A stretch of DNA of 64,000 nucleotides from a virus, in IMG/VR virus record IMGVR_UViG_3300032213_003587, positions 1 to 64,000 of that record; one strand, given 5' to 3'. Of this stretch, positions 56,879 through 62,837 are shown one piece after another. Both the position numbers and the translations under genes were made by a program. How positions within the stretch are numbered: the first letter of the stretch is position 1; every line of letters begins with the position of its first letter. Under the pieces are notes generated by a model that did no database searches, was not told where the DNA came from, and saw only the letters and a list, made by a program, of their open reading frames with translations.

Positions 56879-57415
56879 TTAGTAAAAGATGTGATTGCCA
56901 ATTCTAGCCTTGGGTTTGCGTTTCCAGCCCGGGTTTACATAGGTGGCATGAAAGAATTTTGCGCCTCGAAGTTCCGGTAGACGCACACCGTCAAGCATTA
57001 CACGTCGCGCTACTCGCAGACTTTCTGCATACAATTCCGGTGCACGAATTTTTAAATTGCCTTCACATACCCAGCTGAACTGACATACAGTGATTCCCTG
57101 GTTGTGAGACTTTTGATGTACAACACCACAGACGGTACCGGGATAGTCTCCGCTCTGCACTCGATTCATGGTAACCTGGGCCACGGCAATTTTACCGCGA
57201 TAGGGTTCGCTGCCGCTTTCAAAGTAAATATTGCGAGCCATGCAGACAATTTCTTTCTGCAATCTCTGCTCTTCCTTCTTTCTAAATTCTGCATATTTCT
57301 GCTGCATAGCAGCATCGGCAGCCTGTGCCGGTGTGATGGGATTACTGACTGTACCTAAACCAAACGATAAAAACATTACTGCAAAGAAAATTTTTGTGAT
57401 GTGCTTGTTTAGCAT
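56879..57415 (-). CDS. SleB-like cell wall hydrolase with signal peptide
   Basis: This encodes 178 aa. A signal peptide is seen: basic start (MLNKHITK), hydrophobic core (IFFAVMFLSFGLG) and likely cleavage after AQA near residue 32. The mature part carries the Hydrolase_2/SleB pattern: CMARNIYFESGSEPYRGKIA then VAQVTMNRVQSGDYPGTVCG, CQFSWVC, and GAKFFHATYVNPGW; Glu66 in YFESG is the likely catalytic acid. It would cleave peptidoglycan glycan strands from the periplasm after host Sec export. A GC-rich hairpin lies in its leader. It may act with the GH19 enzyme in lysis, or in wall remodelling. Confidence 0.9.
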   Translation of the reverse strand: MLNKHITKIFFAVMFLSFGLGTVSNPITPAQAADAAMQQKYAEFRKKEEQRLQKEIVCMARNIYFESGSEPYRGKIAVAQVTMNRVQSGDYPGTVCGVVHQKSHNQGITVCQFSWVCEGNLKIRAPELYAESLRVARRVMLDGVRLPELRGAKFFHATYVNPGWKRKPKARIGNHIFY

Positions 57416-57435
57416 TACTTCTCCTTTAAGTTGCA

Positions 57436-57451
57436 GGGCGGCGAACCGCCC
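57436..57451 (-). other. GC-rich UUCG hairpin in the leader of the wall hydrolase gene
   Basis: The minus strand has GGGCGG-TTCG-CCGCCC between the 89-aa gene and the SleB-like gene, with no T-run after it. UUCG-loop hairpins between genes are known from T4 messages as RNA stabilisers. Here the loop is closed by G-C, not the extra-stable C-G. Confidence 0.5.
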
Positions 57452-57458
57452 CTTCCCG

Positions 57459-57728
57459 TTAGGCAGATTTTTTGCTTACTTTATCTGTGGGTGTATTGGA
57501 AACGAAGCCGTTGAGCTCTTTGGCTTTATTGATGACATCGGTTTCACTGGGATATGCTGGCACTGCTGGATGGTCTGGAATAGCGCCGCCGTTTAATTTG
57601 GCAACCTCGACCCTAATGCGCCAGTCTTCTTGAAGTTGATCACGCTTGCCAAAGTATTCTTCGACCAGCATGTCTTTCGCCATTTTTAGAAGTTCAAGGC
57701 GAATCTCGAACGGAGTTAGATTACTCAT
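57459..57728 (-). CDS. Conserved hypothetical protein of aquatic T4-like phages
   Basis: This encodes 89 aa. The N-terminal segment SNLTPFEIRLELLKMAKDML followed by VEEYFGKRDQLQEDW is a helical pattern I associate with small conserved proteins of T4-like phages of aquatic hosts. The C-terminal half is Pro/Lys-rich (GGAIPDHPAVPAYPSETDVI). No enzymatic motif or membrane helix is visible. A late-promoter motif lies 64 nt upstream, so late expression is likely. The function is unknown. Confidence 0.72.
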   Translation of the reverse strand: MSNLTPFEIRLELLKMAKDMLVEEYFGKRDQLQEDWRIRVEVAKLNGGAIPDHPAVPAYPSETDVINKAKELNGFVSNTPTDKVSKKSA

Positions 57729-57791
57729 GATGTTACCTTTCTGTGTTGTGAGTGTGTAGTGGAAGTTTTAGGGATCTTCCAACCCTAAGAT

Positions 57792-57799
57792 TATTTATC
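57792..57799 (-). promoter_or_regulatory. Late promoter-like motif (GATAAATA) before the 89-aa gene
   Basis: The minus strand reads GATAAATA immediately after the PqqA-like stop codon and 64 nt before the 89-aa gene. It would serve the 89-aa protein and the SleB-like hydrolase. Confidence 0.5.
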
Positions 57800-57801
57800 T
57801 A

Positions 57802-57876
57802 TCAACGATTTGCGATGTACATGGTGATTTCAAAACCAAAACGCAGATCCTGTGCTGAGGGGGTGGTCCATTTCAT
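57802..57876 (-). CDS. pqqA: PqqA-like precursor peptide (24 aa)
   Basis: A 24-codon gene begins with ATG at 57876, with AGGAG ideally spaced (GGAG-6 nt-ATG). The C-terminal 15 residues read DLRFGFEITMYIANR. This carries the PqqA signature Glu-x3-Tyr (Glu16, Tyr20); from memory, bacterial PqqA ends very similarly (LRxGxExTxYIxNR). In PQQ synthesis PqqE links the Glu and Tyr side chains and the peptide is then processed. No pqqB, C, D or E is in the window, so the peptide would need host enzymes or has another role. The gene lies alone between a FkbM-like gene and an 89-aa gene. Confidence 0.85.
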   Translation of the reverse strand: MKWTTPSAQDLRFGFEITMYIANR

Positions 57877-57910
57877 ATCAATCTCCTGGTTGTGCAGAAA
57901 AATTTCTGCT

Positions 57911-57916
57911 ATTATA
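57911..57916 (-). promoter_or_regulatory. Possible sigma70 -10 element before the PqqA-like gene
   Basis: The minus strand reads TATAAT about 35 nt before the PqqA-like ATG. The matching -35 position reads CCTGTA, a poor fit. A CATAAATA late-like motif at 58008-58015 is an alternative, 130 nt upstream. Confidence 0.35.
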
Positions 57917-57945
57917 TCTATGCAAATCACCGCTACAGGAAATCA

Positions 57946-58596
57946 TTAATCTGCCATAATAGTATCGCGCCATAACTTGGCTTGATTTAAATCATTATTT
58001 CTCAATGTATTTATGATGTCTTTATCAACGAGATTGGGATCAACCCACCAATCTTCAAAAGCACCATAACCTTCCACACTAACATTACTAATCACCAATT
58101 CATATCCATGATTGGTCAAATATTCTCTGCTTTGATCTCGAATGTCGTTGCCAGCCAAATAGCTATCATGTTCGAATGTAATTACTCGATAACGACGTTG
58201 GCTGGTATTAAAAATCTGCTGCAGAGCTTGAAATGTAATGTTCGGTGGATCGCAGTCCATGCTCAGATAATCGATGATCTGATCGGTGATGTCTGCTTGA
58301 TTGAGCAGATCATTGTAGTCCACATAACAGGCATCGGCCAGGACTGCGGGATTGGCTCGTTCAGCATTGAACTGATTCACTGCATGCGGTAAAATATCCA
58401 GGCTCACCCCTCGCCAGGTAAAGGCATTTTCCAGCAACCAGGTGTTGTTGGTGTATTCCGGAACATTGCAGCCAATCTCCAGATAGGAGCCGTGTTCTTT
58501 GCCATCCAGCATCTGTATGACAAACAAATCCTGACCGGCCTGACTGCCGTTGCGATCTATGTCTTCACTGCCGGGAAATTTATGCTTTAAATTCAA
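57946..58596 (-). CDS. FkbM-like SAM-dependent methyltransferase
   Basis: There is no ATG near the start. TTG at 58596 has AGGAG at 6 nt (216 aa), while TTG at 58602 touches the SD, so 58596 is preferred. The N-terminal region SQAGQDLFVIQMLDGKEHGS then YLEIGCNVPEYTNNTWLLEN, with FTWRGVSLDI, matches the FkbM/Methyltransf_21 layout with a GxxE-type SAM loop. The later YLSMDCDPPN and YRVITFEHDSYL patches fit the same family. Such enzymes O-methylate sugars. It is in one operon with the oxygenase upstream and near two glycosyltransferases, so glycan modification is inferred. Confidence 0.75.
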   Translation of the reverse strand: MNLKHKFPGSEDIDRNGSQAGQDLFVIQMLDGKEHGSYLEIGCNVPEYTNNTWLLENAFTWRGVSLDILPHAVNQFNAERANPAVLADACYVDYNDLLNQADITDQIIDYLSMDCDPPNITFQALQQIFNTSQRRYRVITFEHDSYLAGNDIRDQSREYLTNHGYELVISNVSVEGYGAFEDWWVDPNLVDKDIINTLRNNDLNQAKLWRDTIMAD

Positions 58597-58605
58597 ATTC
58601 AACTC

Positions 58606-59166
58606 CTAGGGATTGGTTGCGTGATGCGGTACATCAAATATAAATGACACTCGTGGAACATCCGCAACATTCTCACTCCAATGATGATACTTGTTATTGA
58701 ACCACATCAGGGTACCGGGTTCGATGACCACCGCTTCGACGGTGCCATCGGGATCTTCCACACTATACTTATAGCGTCCCTGCAGACTCAGATGATATCG
58801 ATCCTTGTCCAGATAATAGCTTCCATGATCAATGTGACGTCCAACCTTCATGCCTACGGGCAGACTGAAGAACGCACAGCGTCGCACTGCATGAAAATTT
58901 TCCTTTAGGAAATCCACCATGGCGCGATGATGCTTCAGCGCCGGTGTTTGATGACAAATTTCGGTATCACCGACATATTGACCTAATCGCTCAATACCAC
59001 CCATGACTAACTGTAGAATATCTACAGTGGTTTCGTATTTAGCCGGATCCTGCAGAGCCGTGCCCGGAAGCTTTTTCTGCGCACCCCAATCGTCTTTGAA
59101 TTCTTCTAACTGTGCAAGAATTTCATCAACATTGATGCCGGTTCTAATTATGCGAATATTCTTCAT
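58606..59166 (-). CDS. Aspartyl/asparaginyl beta-hydroxylase-like oxygenase
   Basis: This encodes 186 aa. The 2-oxoglutarate/Fe(II) core is seen: CAFFSLPVGMKVGRHIDHGS with the first metal ligands (HID), the YHLSLQGRYKYSVED strand pair, then IEPGTLMWFNNKYHHWSENV with the distal His and ADVPRVSFIFDV with the Arg that binds 2-oxoglutarate. This is the pattern of the Asp/Asn beta-hydroxylase family. The substrate is unknown: a protein side chain or small molecule. A TTGACT-17-CATAAT promoter ends 10 nt before the ATG and no SD is seen. Confidence 0.85.
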   Translation of the reverse strand: MKNIRIIRTGINVDEILAQLEEFKDDWGAQKKLPGTALQDPAKYETTVDILQLVMGGIERLGQYVGDTEICHQTPALKHHRAMVDFLKENFHAVRRCAFFSLPVGMKVGRHIDHGSYYLDKDRYHLSLQGRYKYSVEDPDGTVEAVVIEPGTLMWFNNKYHHWSENVADVPRVSFIFDVPHHATNP

Positions 59167-59175
59167 TGAAATACT

Positions 59176-59204
59176 ATTATGTATTAAATCAGCAATAAAG
59201 TCAA
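59176..59204 (-). promoter_or_regulatory. Sigma70-type promoter (TTGACT-17-CATAAT) before the hydroxylase
   Basis: Minus-strand -35 TTGACT at 59199-59204 and -10 CATAAT at 59176-59181 are 17 bp apart. The start site would be near 59169, only about 3 nt before the hydroxylase ATG at 59166, implying a leaderless message. The match is good, but the leaderless result calls for care. Confidence 0.45.
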
Positions 59205-59205
59205 T

Positions 59206-59469
59206 TTATTCGTCAAATACTCCGGCCACATCGTCTTCGCTGAGGAAGTAGGTTGGAATACCATCGATTGTAGTTGGATTGACCTTGTTCCAATCCACCA
59301 ACAAGGTGTCGCCTACTCGAAGCAAGGTTACGTCTGGTCCAATGGCAATGGCCTGGGCTTTGTCGATGCTGGCACCGACATTGCCTTTGATGATCAATCC
59401 AGACTCGGAAGTTTCTTTGTTTTTGAGACGCACGACTGCCACGGTTTTTTTCAATGGTTTAATGTTCAT
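59206..59469 (-). CDS. GroES-like co-chaperonin (gp31 analogue)
   Basis: This encodes 87 aa, shorter than GroES (97) and T4 gp31 (111). It starts MNIKPLKKTVAVVRLKNKET, followed by a mobile-loop segment with SESGLIIKGNVG, in which GLII matches the GroEL-binding GIVL tripeptide region. The beta-barrel continues with AIAIGPDVTLLRVGDTLLVD and ends in YFLSEDDVAGVFDE. The roof hairpin of GroES is missing between AIGPDV and VGDTL, as it is in gp31. It probably redirects host GroEL to fold phage capsid protein. AAGGATG precedes the ATG. Confidence 0.9.
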   Translation of the reverse strand: MNIKPLKKTVAVVRLKNKETSESGLIIKGNVGASIDKAQAIAIGPDVTLLRVGDTLLVDWNKVNPTTIDGIPTYFLSEDDVAGVFDE

Positions 59470-59488
59470 ATCATCCTTAGTATATAAT

Positions 59489-60202
59489 TTAATTCCAATA
59501 TTTTGAATAATCTATTTCATTCCAATACTTTGCGTTGTTGCGATTCCAAAAATTTTTAATCAGATACCGGGCCATGCCAAAGTATCCCATCTTCTGAAAT
59601 CTGCGACTATCCTGACCTAGATAGTGATTCATCAATTTGAACTTGTTGACTGCATACATCTTGGACAGGAAGAAATCTTCACTGGTACCATACTTTTCAG
59701 CAAATCCACCAAATTCTTCAAACTTCGATCTGCGGGTCAACATATATGCACCAACAGCAAATGGTACCCAGTGTTTCATTATGTTGTTGATAGCATTGAA
59801 CAACATAAATCCAACGTTGGCTCTGAAGTCGTTGTCATAGCATTTTAAATAAAGACCAATTAAATCCAAATCTCTGTCTTCTAATTCACGCACAGTATCT
59901 GCTATAACGGTGTCGGAGAAAAATCTAACATCGCTGTCAATGAATAGTATATATGGAGTTGTTACAAGTCTGGCGCCATTGTTCTTGGCAATGGAAACTG
60001 GGCCCCCGTCAATAATTTCAACATTTTGATCTTGATGAGTGTGATAACGTATAACCTGTCTAGTATTATCTGTAGAACAATCAGCAATTATAATTCTGGT
60101 GTTACCAATATCTTGTTTACGCAAAGACTCCAACAAGTGAGGAATATAGTCCGCCTCATTCTTGCAGGGAACAACAATGGTGATTTTGTCACTGAGTTTC
60201 AT
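59489..60202 (-). CDS. Family 2 glycosyltransferase
   Basis: This encodes 237 aa. Typical GT2 N-terminus: KITIVVPCKNEADYIPHLLE, then the SLRKQDIGNTRIIIADCSTD segment with the nucleotide-binding Asp, and the metal-binding DSD in TPYILFIDSDVRFFSD. The acceptor-side motif appears as KYGTSEDFFLSKMYAVNKF. No long membrane helices are seen, only an FMLFNAINNIMKHWVPFAVG semi-hydrophobic stretch, so it may be peripheral. The C-terminus is Asn/Tyr-rich. It overlaps the phosphoesterase gene upstream by 14 nt. The sugar and acceptor are unknown. Confidence 0.88.
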   Translation of the reverse strand: MKLSDKITIVVPCKNEADYIPHLLESLRKQDIGNTRIIIADCSTDNTRQVIRYHTHQDQNVEIIDGGPVSIAKNNGARLVTTPYILFIDSDVRFFSDTVIADTVRELEDRDLDLIGLYLKCYDNDFRANVGFMLFNAINNIMKHWVPFAVGAYMLTRRSKFEEFGGFAEKYGTSEDFFLSKMYAVNKFKLMNHYLGQDSRRFQKMGYFGMARYLIKNFWNRNNAKYWNEIDYSKYWN

Positions 60203-60959
60203 TAATTTTATCCTTTTCCTGGGTCCAGGTTACAATCTCCCATGCTCCATCATGATGTTCCACCAATGCTGTGCAACTCTCAACCCAATCACCATCGTTC
60301 ATATAAACTATGCCATCTATCTCTTTGATCTCTGCGTGGTGGATGTGTCCGCATATCACTCCATCAAAACCACGCTTGCGGCAATAGCCAACAAGATTAC
60401 GCTCAAACTGAAACATAAAGTCCATGGCCTTCTTGACCTTATGCTTGAGATACTTAGATAGACTCCAATAACCAAAGCCCATGCGATGGCGTATCCAATT
60501 ATACTTGCTGTTAAGACTGAGTACAAAGTCATAGGCCTTATCTCCTAGAAAACTTATCCAGGGGGCTAGTCTGGTTATGCCGTCAAAGAGATCGCCATGT
60601 ACCACCAGATAATGTTTACCGTCGGCACCTATGTGCTCAATCTGATTTGTTACTTCAATTAATCCAAAACCTATGCCATAGGGCATCAGTGGTCTTAAAA
60701 ATTCATCGTGGTTGCCGGCTACATAGACTACACGAGTTCCACGTTTAGCGTGACCCATGATTCGGCGCACTACATTGGTATGACTCTGCTTCCATCGCCA
60801 TTTATTCTGCTGTATACGCCAGGCGTCGATGATATCACCCACCAGGTACAGAGTGTCACAGGTATTGTGTTTAAGAAAATTGTTTAACTGTTCAGCCTTG
60901 CAATCTCGGGTGCCAAGATGCACATCGCTGATAAAAATACTGCGATAGGTTTTTTGCAT
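60189..60959 (-). CDS. LpxH-like calcineurin-type phosphoesterase
   Basis: This encodes 256 aa. All five metal motifs of the family are seen: SDVHLG (Asp12, His14), GDIID (Asp42), GNHDE (Asn83, His84), VHGD (His121) and GHIHHA (His205, His207). Overall layout, with TLYLVGDIIDAWRIQQNKWR and WSLSKYLKHKVKKAMDFMFQ, resembles UDP-2,3-diacylglucosamine pyrophosphatase (LpxH) and related enzymes used in lipid A synthesis. Nearby glycosyltransferases make an envelope-lipid role attractive, but the substrate is not proven. No SD is seen before the ATG; the tmRNA lies directly upstream. Confidence 0.85.
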   Translation of the reverse strand: MQKTYRSIFISDVHLGTRDCKAEQLNNFLKHNTCDTLYLVGDIIDAWRIQQNKWRWKQSHTNVVRRIMGHAKRGTRVVYVAGNHDEFLRPLMPYGIGFGLIEVTNQIEHIGADGKHYLVVHGDLFDGITRLAPWISFLGDKAYDFVLSLNSKYNWIRHRMGFGYWSLSKYLKHKVKKAMDFMFQFERNLVGYCRKRGFDGVICGHIHHAEIKEIDGIVYMNDGDWVESCTALVEHHDGAWEIVTWTQEKDKINETQ

Positions 60960-60974
60960 GTTATTTTTATTAGA

Positions 60975-61283
60975 ATTGCCGGCTGATTGGATAATAAGGA
61001 CAGCCGGCGAAACCTCATCTAGTGCTTAAGCAGCTAGAGCGTATAACTCGTCGTTTGCAGTTATAGGTTTTGCTTCTTTTACGGAGATCGCCTACCGTGT
61101 TGTCCATGTCAGTACTTGTTACCCTGTCGAAACCAGGTCAGCCCCATCAGAAACATACTTCGTCCTGCAGTACAGTCCTTTTCACAAGGTGTGGCACGGT
61201 CTGCAAATATGCTTCTGGTGGAGCTGGGCGGAATCGAACCGCCGTCCAGAATACTTTTCCATCTACTTCATACAACAATATCT
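60975..61283 (-). ncRNA. ssrA: Circularly permuted two-piece tmRNA (ssrA)
   Basis: The minus strand has, in permuted order, first the acceptor piece with T-arm GGCGG-TTCGATT-CCGCC and 3' end CAGCTCC-ACCA (CCA at 61218-61216), then about 70 nt of spacer, then the 5' part of the coding piece from 61145, GGGGCTGACCTGGTTTCGAC. GGGGCUG pairs with CAGCUCC over 7 bp, including the G3-U wobble that alanyl-tRNA synthetase reads. AGUACU (61116-61111) pairs with AGUAUU (61255-61250) across the pieces. The tag frame 61073-61026 encodes AKPITANDELYALAA then TAA. An 8-bp hairpin (61008-60978) follows. It fills the gap between the SGNH and phosphoesterase genes. Outer ends are approximate. Confidence 0.93.
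61026..61073 (-). other. tmRNA proteolysis-tag reading frame
   Basis: Fifteen sense codons from resume codon GCA to TAA encode AKPITANDELYALAA. The ANDExYALAA core is the usual proteobacterial tag ending and should be read by ClpXP-type proteases through the final LAA. Whether the first GCA is the true resume codon is inferred from the frame; the GCA of ANDELYALAA is an alternative. Confidence 0.8.
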
Positions 61284-61679
61284 TTATTTAGTGGAGTTGG
61301 CTAGCTGCCGATAACCTCGACCCGTAGGATGCACCCCATCCTTGCTAAGTTCCGGTATGGGCAATACGGTATCGCCATAGACTTCGGCAATTTTGCGAAT
61401 CATTTCTTGCCGATCCGGTTTAATAGCCGGAAGAATCCAGAACACTCGCTCAGCCTTAACCTGTTCACGCAGAGCCTTTAAATTGCCCATGGTGTTGATG
61501 CTGCGCCAATCGTTGCTGCCCAGACTGATGATCACAGCACGCGCCTGCAGAGATCCACTTAAATAGATGCGATTCCAGTCCGCAGTATTGATGCCACCGT
61601 TGGCCAAGGCCACACATTCAGGTCGGTGATGATGCGTACCAACCGCAATGCTGTCGCCGAGTATCATGCAGTCAATCAT
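61284..61679 (-). CDS. Stand-alone SGNH/GDSL hydrolase
   Basis: This encodes 131 aa, short for the family. Full catalytic set: CMILGDSIAVG with Ser10, GSND with Asn56, and DGVHPT with Asp114 and His117. The central ARAVIISLGSNDWRS and VFWILPAIKP segments closely parallel the SGNH module in the gp5-like spike (AIISVGTNDIQ, AYLWILPYD), so the two may share an origin. SGNH enzymes deacylate sugars, peptidoglycan or lipids. It has no signal peptide. Its ATG overlaps the rubredoxin stop, and the stop codon abuts the tmRNA. Confidence 0.88.
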   Translation of the reverse strand: MIDCMILGDSIAVGTHHHRPECVALANGGINTADWNRIYLSGSLQARAVIISLGSNDWRSINTMGNLKALREQVKAERVFWILPAIKPDRQEMIRKIAEVYGDTVLPIPELSKDGVHPTGRGYRQLANSTK

Positions 61680-61810
61680 AGAACCTCGTAGTCTTCTTTA
61701 TAGGCACCGCACTCTGGACAGGTAAAATGGTCTGGCAATGTATTCCAGGCACCTTCCAATTCTTCGTCGTGTTCATGACCACAGACTACGCATACATGTA
61801 CTTCGCTCAT
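61676..61810 (-). CDS. Rubredoxin (44 aa)
   Basis: A 44-aa rubredoxin-type protein: VCVVCGHEHD (Cys7, Cys10), the aromatic WNTLPDHF, then TCPECGAYKEDYEVL (Cys31, Cys34). The CxxCG...LPDxFxCPxCGxxKxxY pattern is complete for one Fe(SCys)4 site. The start ATG overlaps the rubrerythrin stop (ATGA) and its stop overlaps the SGNH start, so the three are coupled. In most rubrerythrins a rubredoxin is fused at the C-terminus; here it is a separate gene and probably serves as electron donor. Confidence 0.9.
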   Translation of the reverse strand: MSEVHVCVVCGHEHDEELEGAWNTLPDHFTCPECGAYKEDYEVL

Positions 61811-62256
61811 AGTGTCTCCTTGATTTGTTGATATGCTTCGGCATGACGTTTCTCAATCTTGGCCAGTGCCGCAAATCTACGTTCTGCTTTTTTCAATACA
61901 TCGGCAAATGCTTCAGCGTGTTCACGACTTTCATCGATCTGATGGGCGGCTTCTTTGGCTGCTTCAACATTGCCTTCGGCTTCTGCAATGACCTTGAACT
62001 GCGGATACATCTGCGTGTATTCGTAGGTCTCACCTTCGATGGCCTTCTCCAAACATTCTTTGGTATTAGGACGGCCAATCAGCAGTTCTAGATGACCCCA
62101 GGCATGCACAATCTCCTGATCCGCGGTATGCTCGAAATGACGAGCAATTTCTTCATGACCTTCTTCGCGCGCAATTTTGGCAAAGTAGCGGTACTTAATA
62201 TGTGCCATGCTTTCGCCAGCCAGGGCACTTTCAAGATTTTTTAATGTAACACTCAT
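61807..62256 (-). CDS. Rubrerythrin (diiron peroxidase-like)
   Basis: This encodes 149 aa and is all-helical. It starts with TLKNLESALAGESMAHIKYR, where Glu15 is the first bridging ligand, then FAKIAREEGHEEIARHFEHT with ADQEIVHAWGH giving the ExxH motif, and in the second half AIEGETYEYTQMYPQFKVIA and AAHQIDESREHAEAF, the second pair of ligands. It lacks the usual C-terminal rubredoxin domain, which is supplied by the next gene. Rubrerythrins reduce hydrogen peroxide. The gene has a clear SD (AGGAG) and is second in an operon from a sigma70-type promoter. Confidence 0.92.
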   Translation of the reverse strand: MSVTLKNLESALAGESMAHIKYRYFAKIAREEGHEEIARHFEHTADQEIVHAWGHLELLIGRPNTKECLEKAIEGETYEYTQMYPQFKVIAEAEGNVEAAKEAAHQIDESREHAEAFADVLKKAERRFAALAKIEKRHAEAYQQIKETL

Positions 62257-62264
62257 TGTTTCTC

Positions 62265-62810
62265 CTAACTGTAGTGTAGGTAACCACCTACGATATATTT
62301 TGGTCCCGACCGCGGCATCAATCCTGCGTGCAGATATTGAAAGCCGGTGGGGAACATGATCAGTCTGGATCGACGAGGCTGCACTCTAATGGGCCGGTCC
62401 AGGCCATAGATTTCAGTTTCACCGCCATCTTCGACGTCGTTTAAATACCAGAAATAGACTAGAAAGCGTTTCATGCTCGCTCCATTCCAGGTATCACAAT
62501 GAGGGCGAAATTCATCGATGTGCGGCAGATACCGCTTCATGCGAATTTCTTCCCAGCTGTGATCGGGTTGCACGTTGCGATCATCTAGACCGCATTCCGA
62601 CCAATAACGTGCCTTGTACTGCTGTATGGTTCCAAGCAAGGGCCGGTAATCCCAGGCGGCCTGCATTAGATTGATTTCTGTGAACTTCTTGATACCATCA
62701 TCCTGATAATGTTTCCGATCATAGGCTTCAAAGTCCTTGATTAATCGGTCGCAATATTGTGGCGGTAATGTATTGTCATATACTTTTACGTAATCACTTA
62801 AATTCATCAT
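62265..62810 (-). CDS. 2-oxoglutarate/Fe(II) oxygenase (prolyl-4-hydroxylase-like)
   Basis: This encodes 181 aa. The double-stranded beta-helix oxygenase core is seen: HIDEFRPHCDTWNGASMKRF with the HxD ligands, FLVYFWYLNDVEDGGETEIY, then RSRLIMFPTGFQYLHAGLMP with the distal His and SGPKYIVGGYLHYS with the basic residue for 2-oxoglutarate. This is the phage-common 2OG-FeII_Oxy type of unknown substrate. The gene is first after a sigma70-type promoter (62838-62866) and leads the operon with rubrerythrin, rubredoxin and SGNH. AAGGA precedes the start. Confidence 0.88.
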   Translation of the reverse strand: MMNLSDYVKVYDNTLPPQYCDRLIKDFEAYDRKHYQDDGIKKFTEINLMQAAWDYRPLLGTIQQYKARYWSECGLDDRNVQPDHSWEEIRMKRYLPHIDEFRPHCDTWNGASMKRFLVYFWYLNDVEDGGETEIYGLDRPIRVQPRRSRLIMFPTGFQYLHAGLMPRSGPKYIVGGYLHYS

Positions 62811-62837
62811 CGATCCTTATTATCAGTCTACACCGCT

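Noticed and set aside
60961-61020. 8-bp GC hairpin considered as a terminator before the phosphoesterase gene
   Set aside because: No T-run follows on the minus strand and the hairpin lies where a tmRNA coding-piece structure is expected.
61070-61304. Open frames on the plus strand over the tmRNA region
   Set aside because: They are fully covered by the tmRNA pieces on the minus strand and contain the T-arm and acceptor sequences; no SD or family match.
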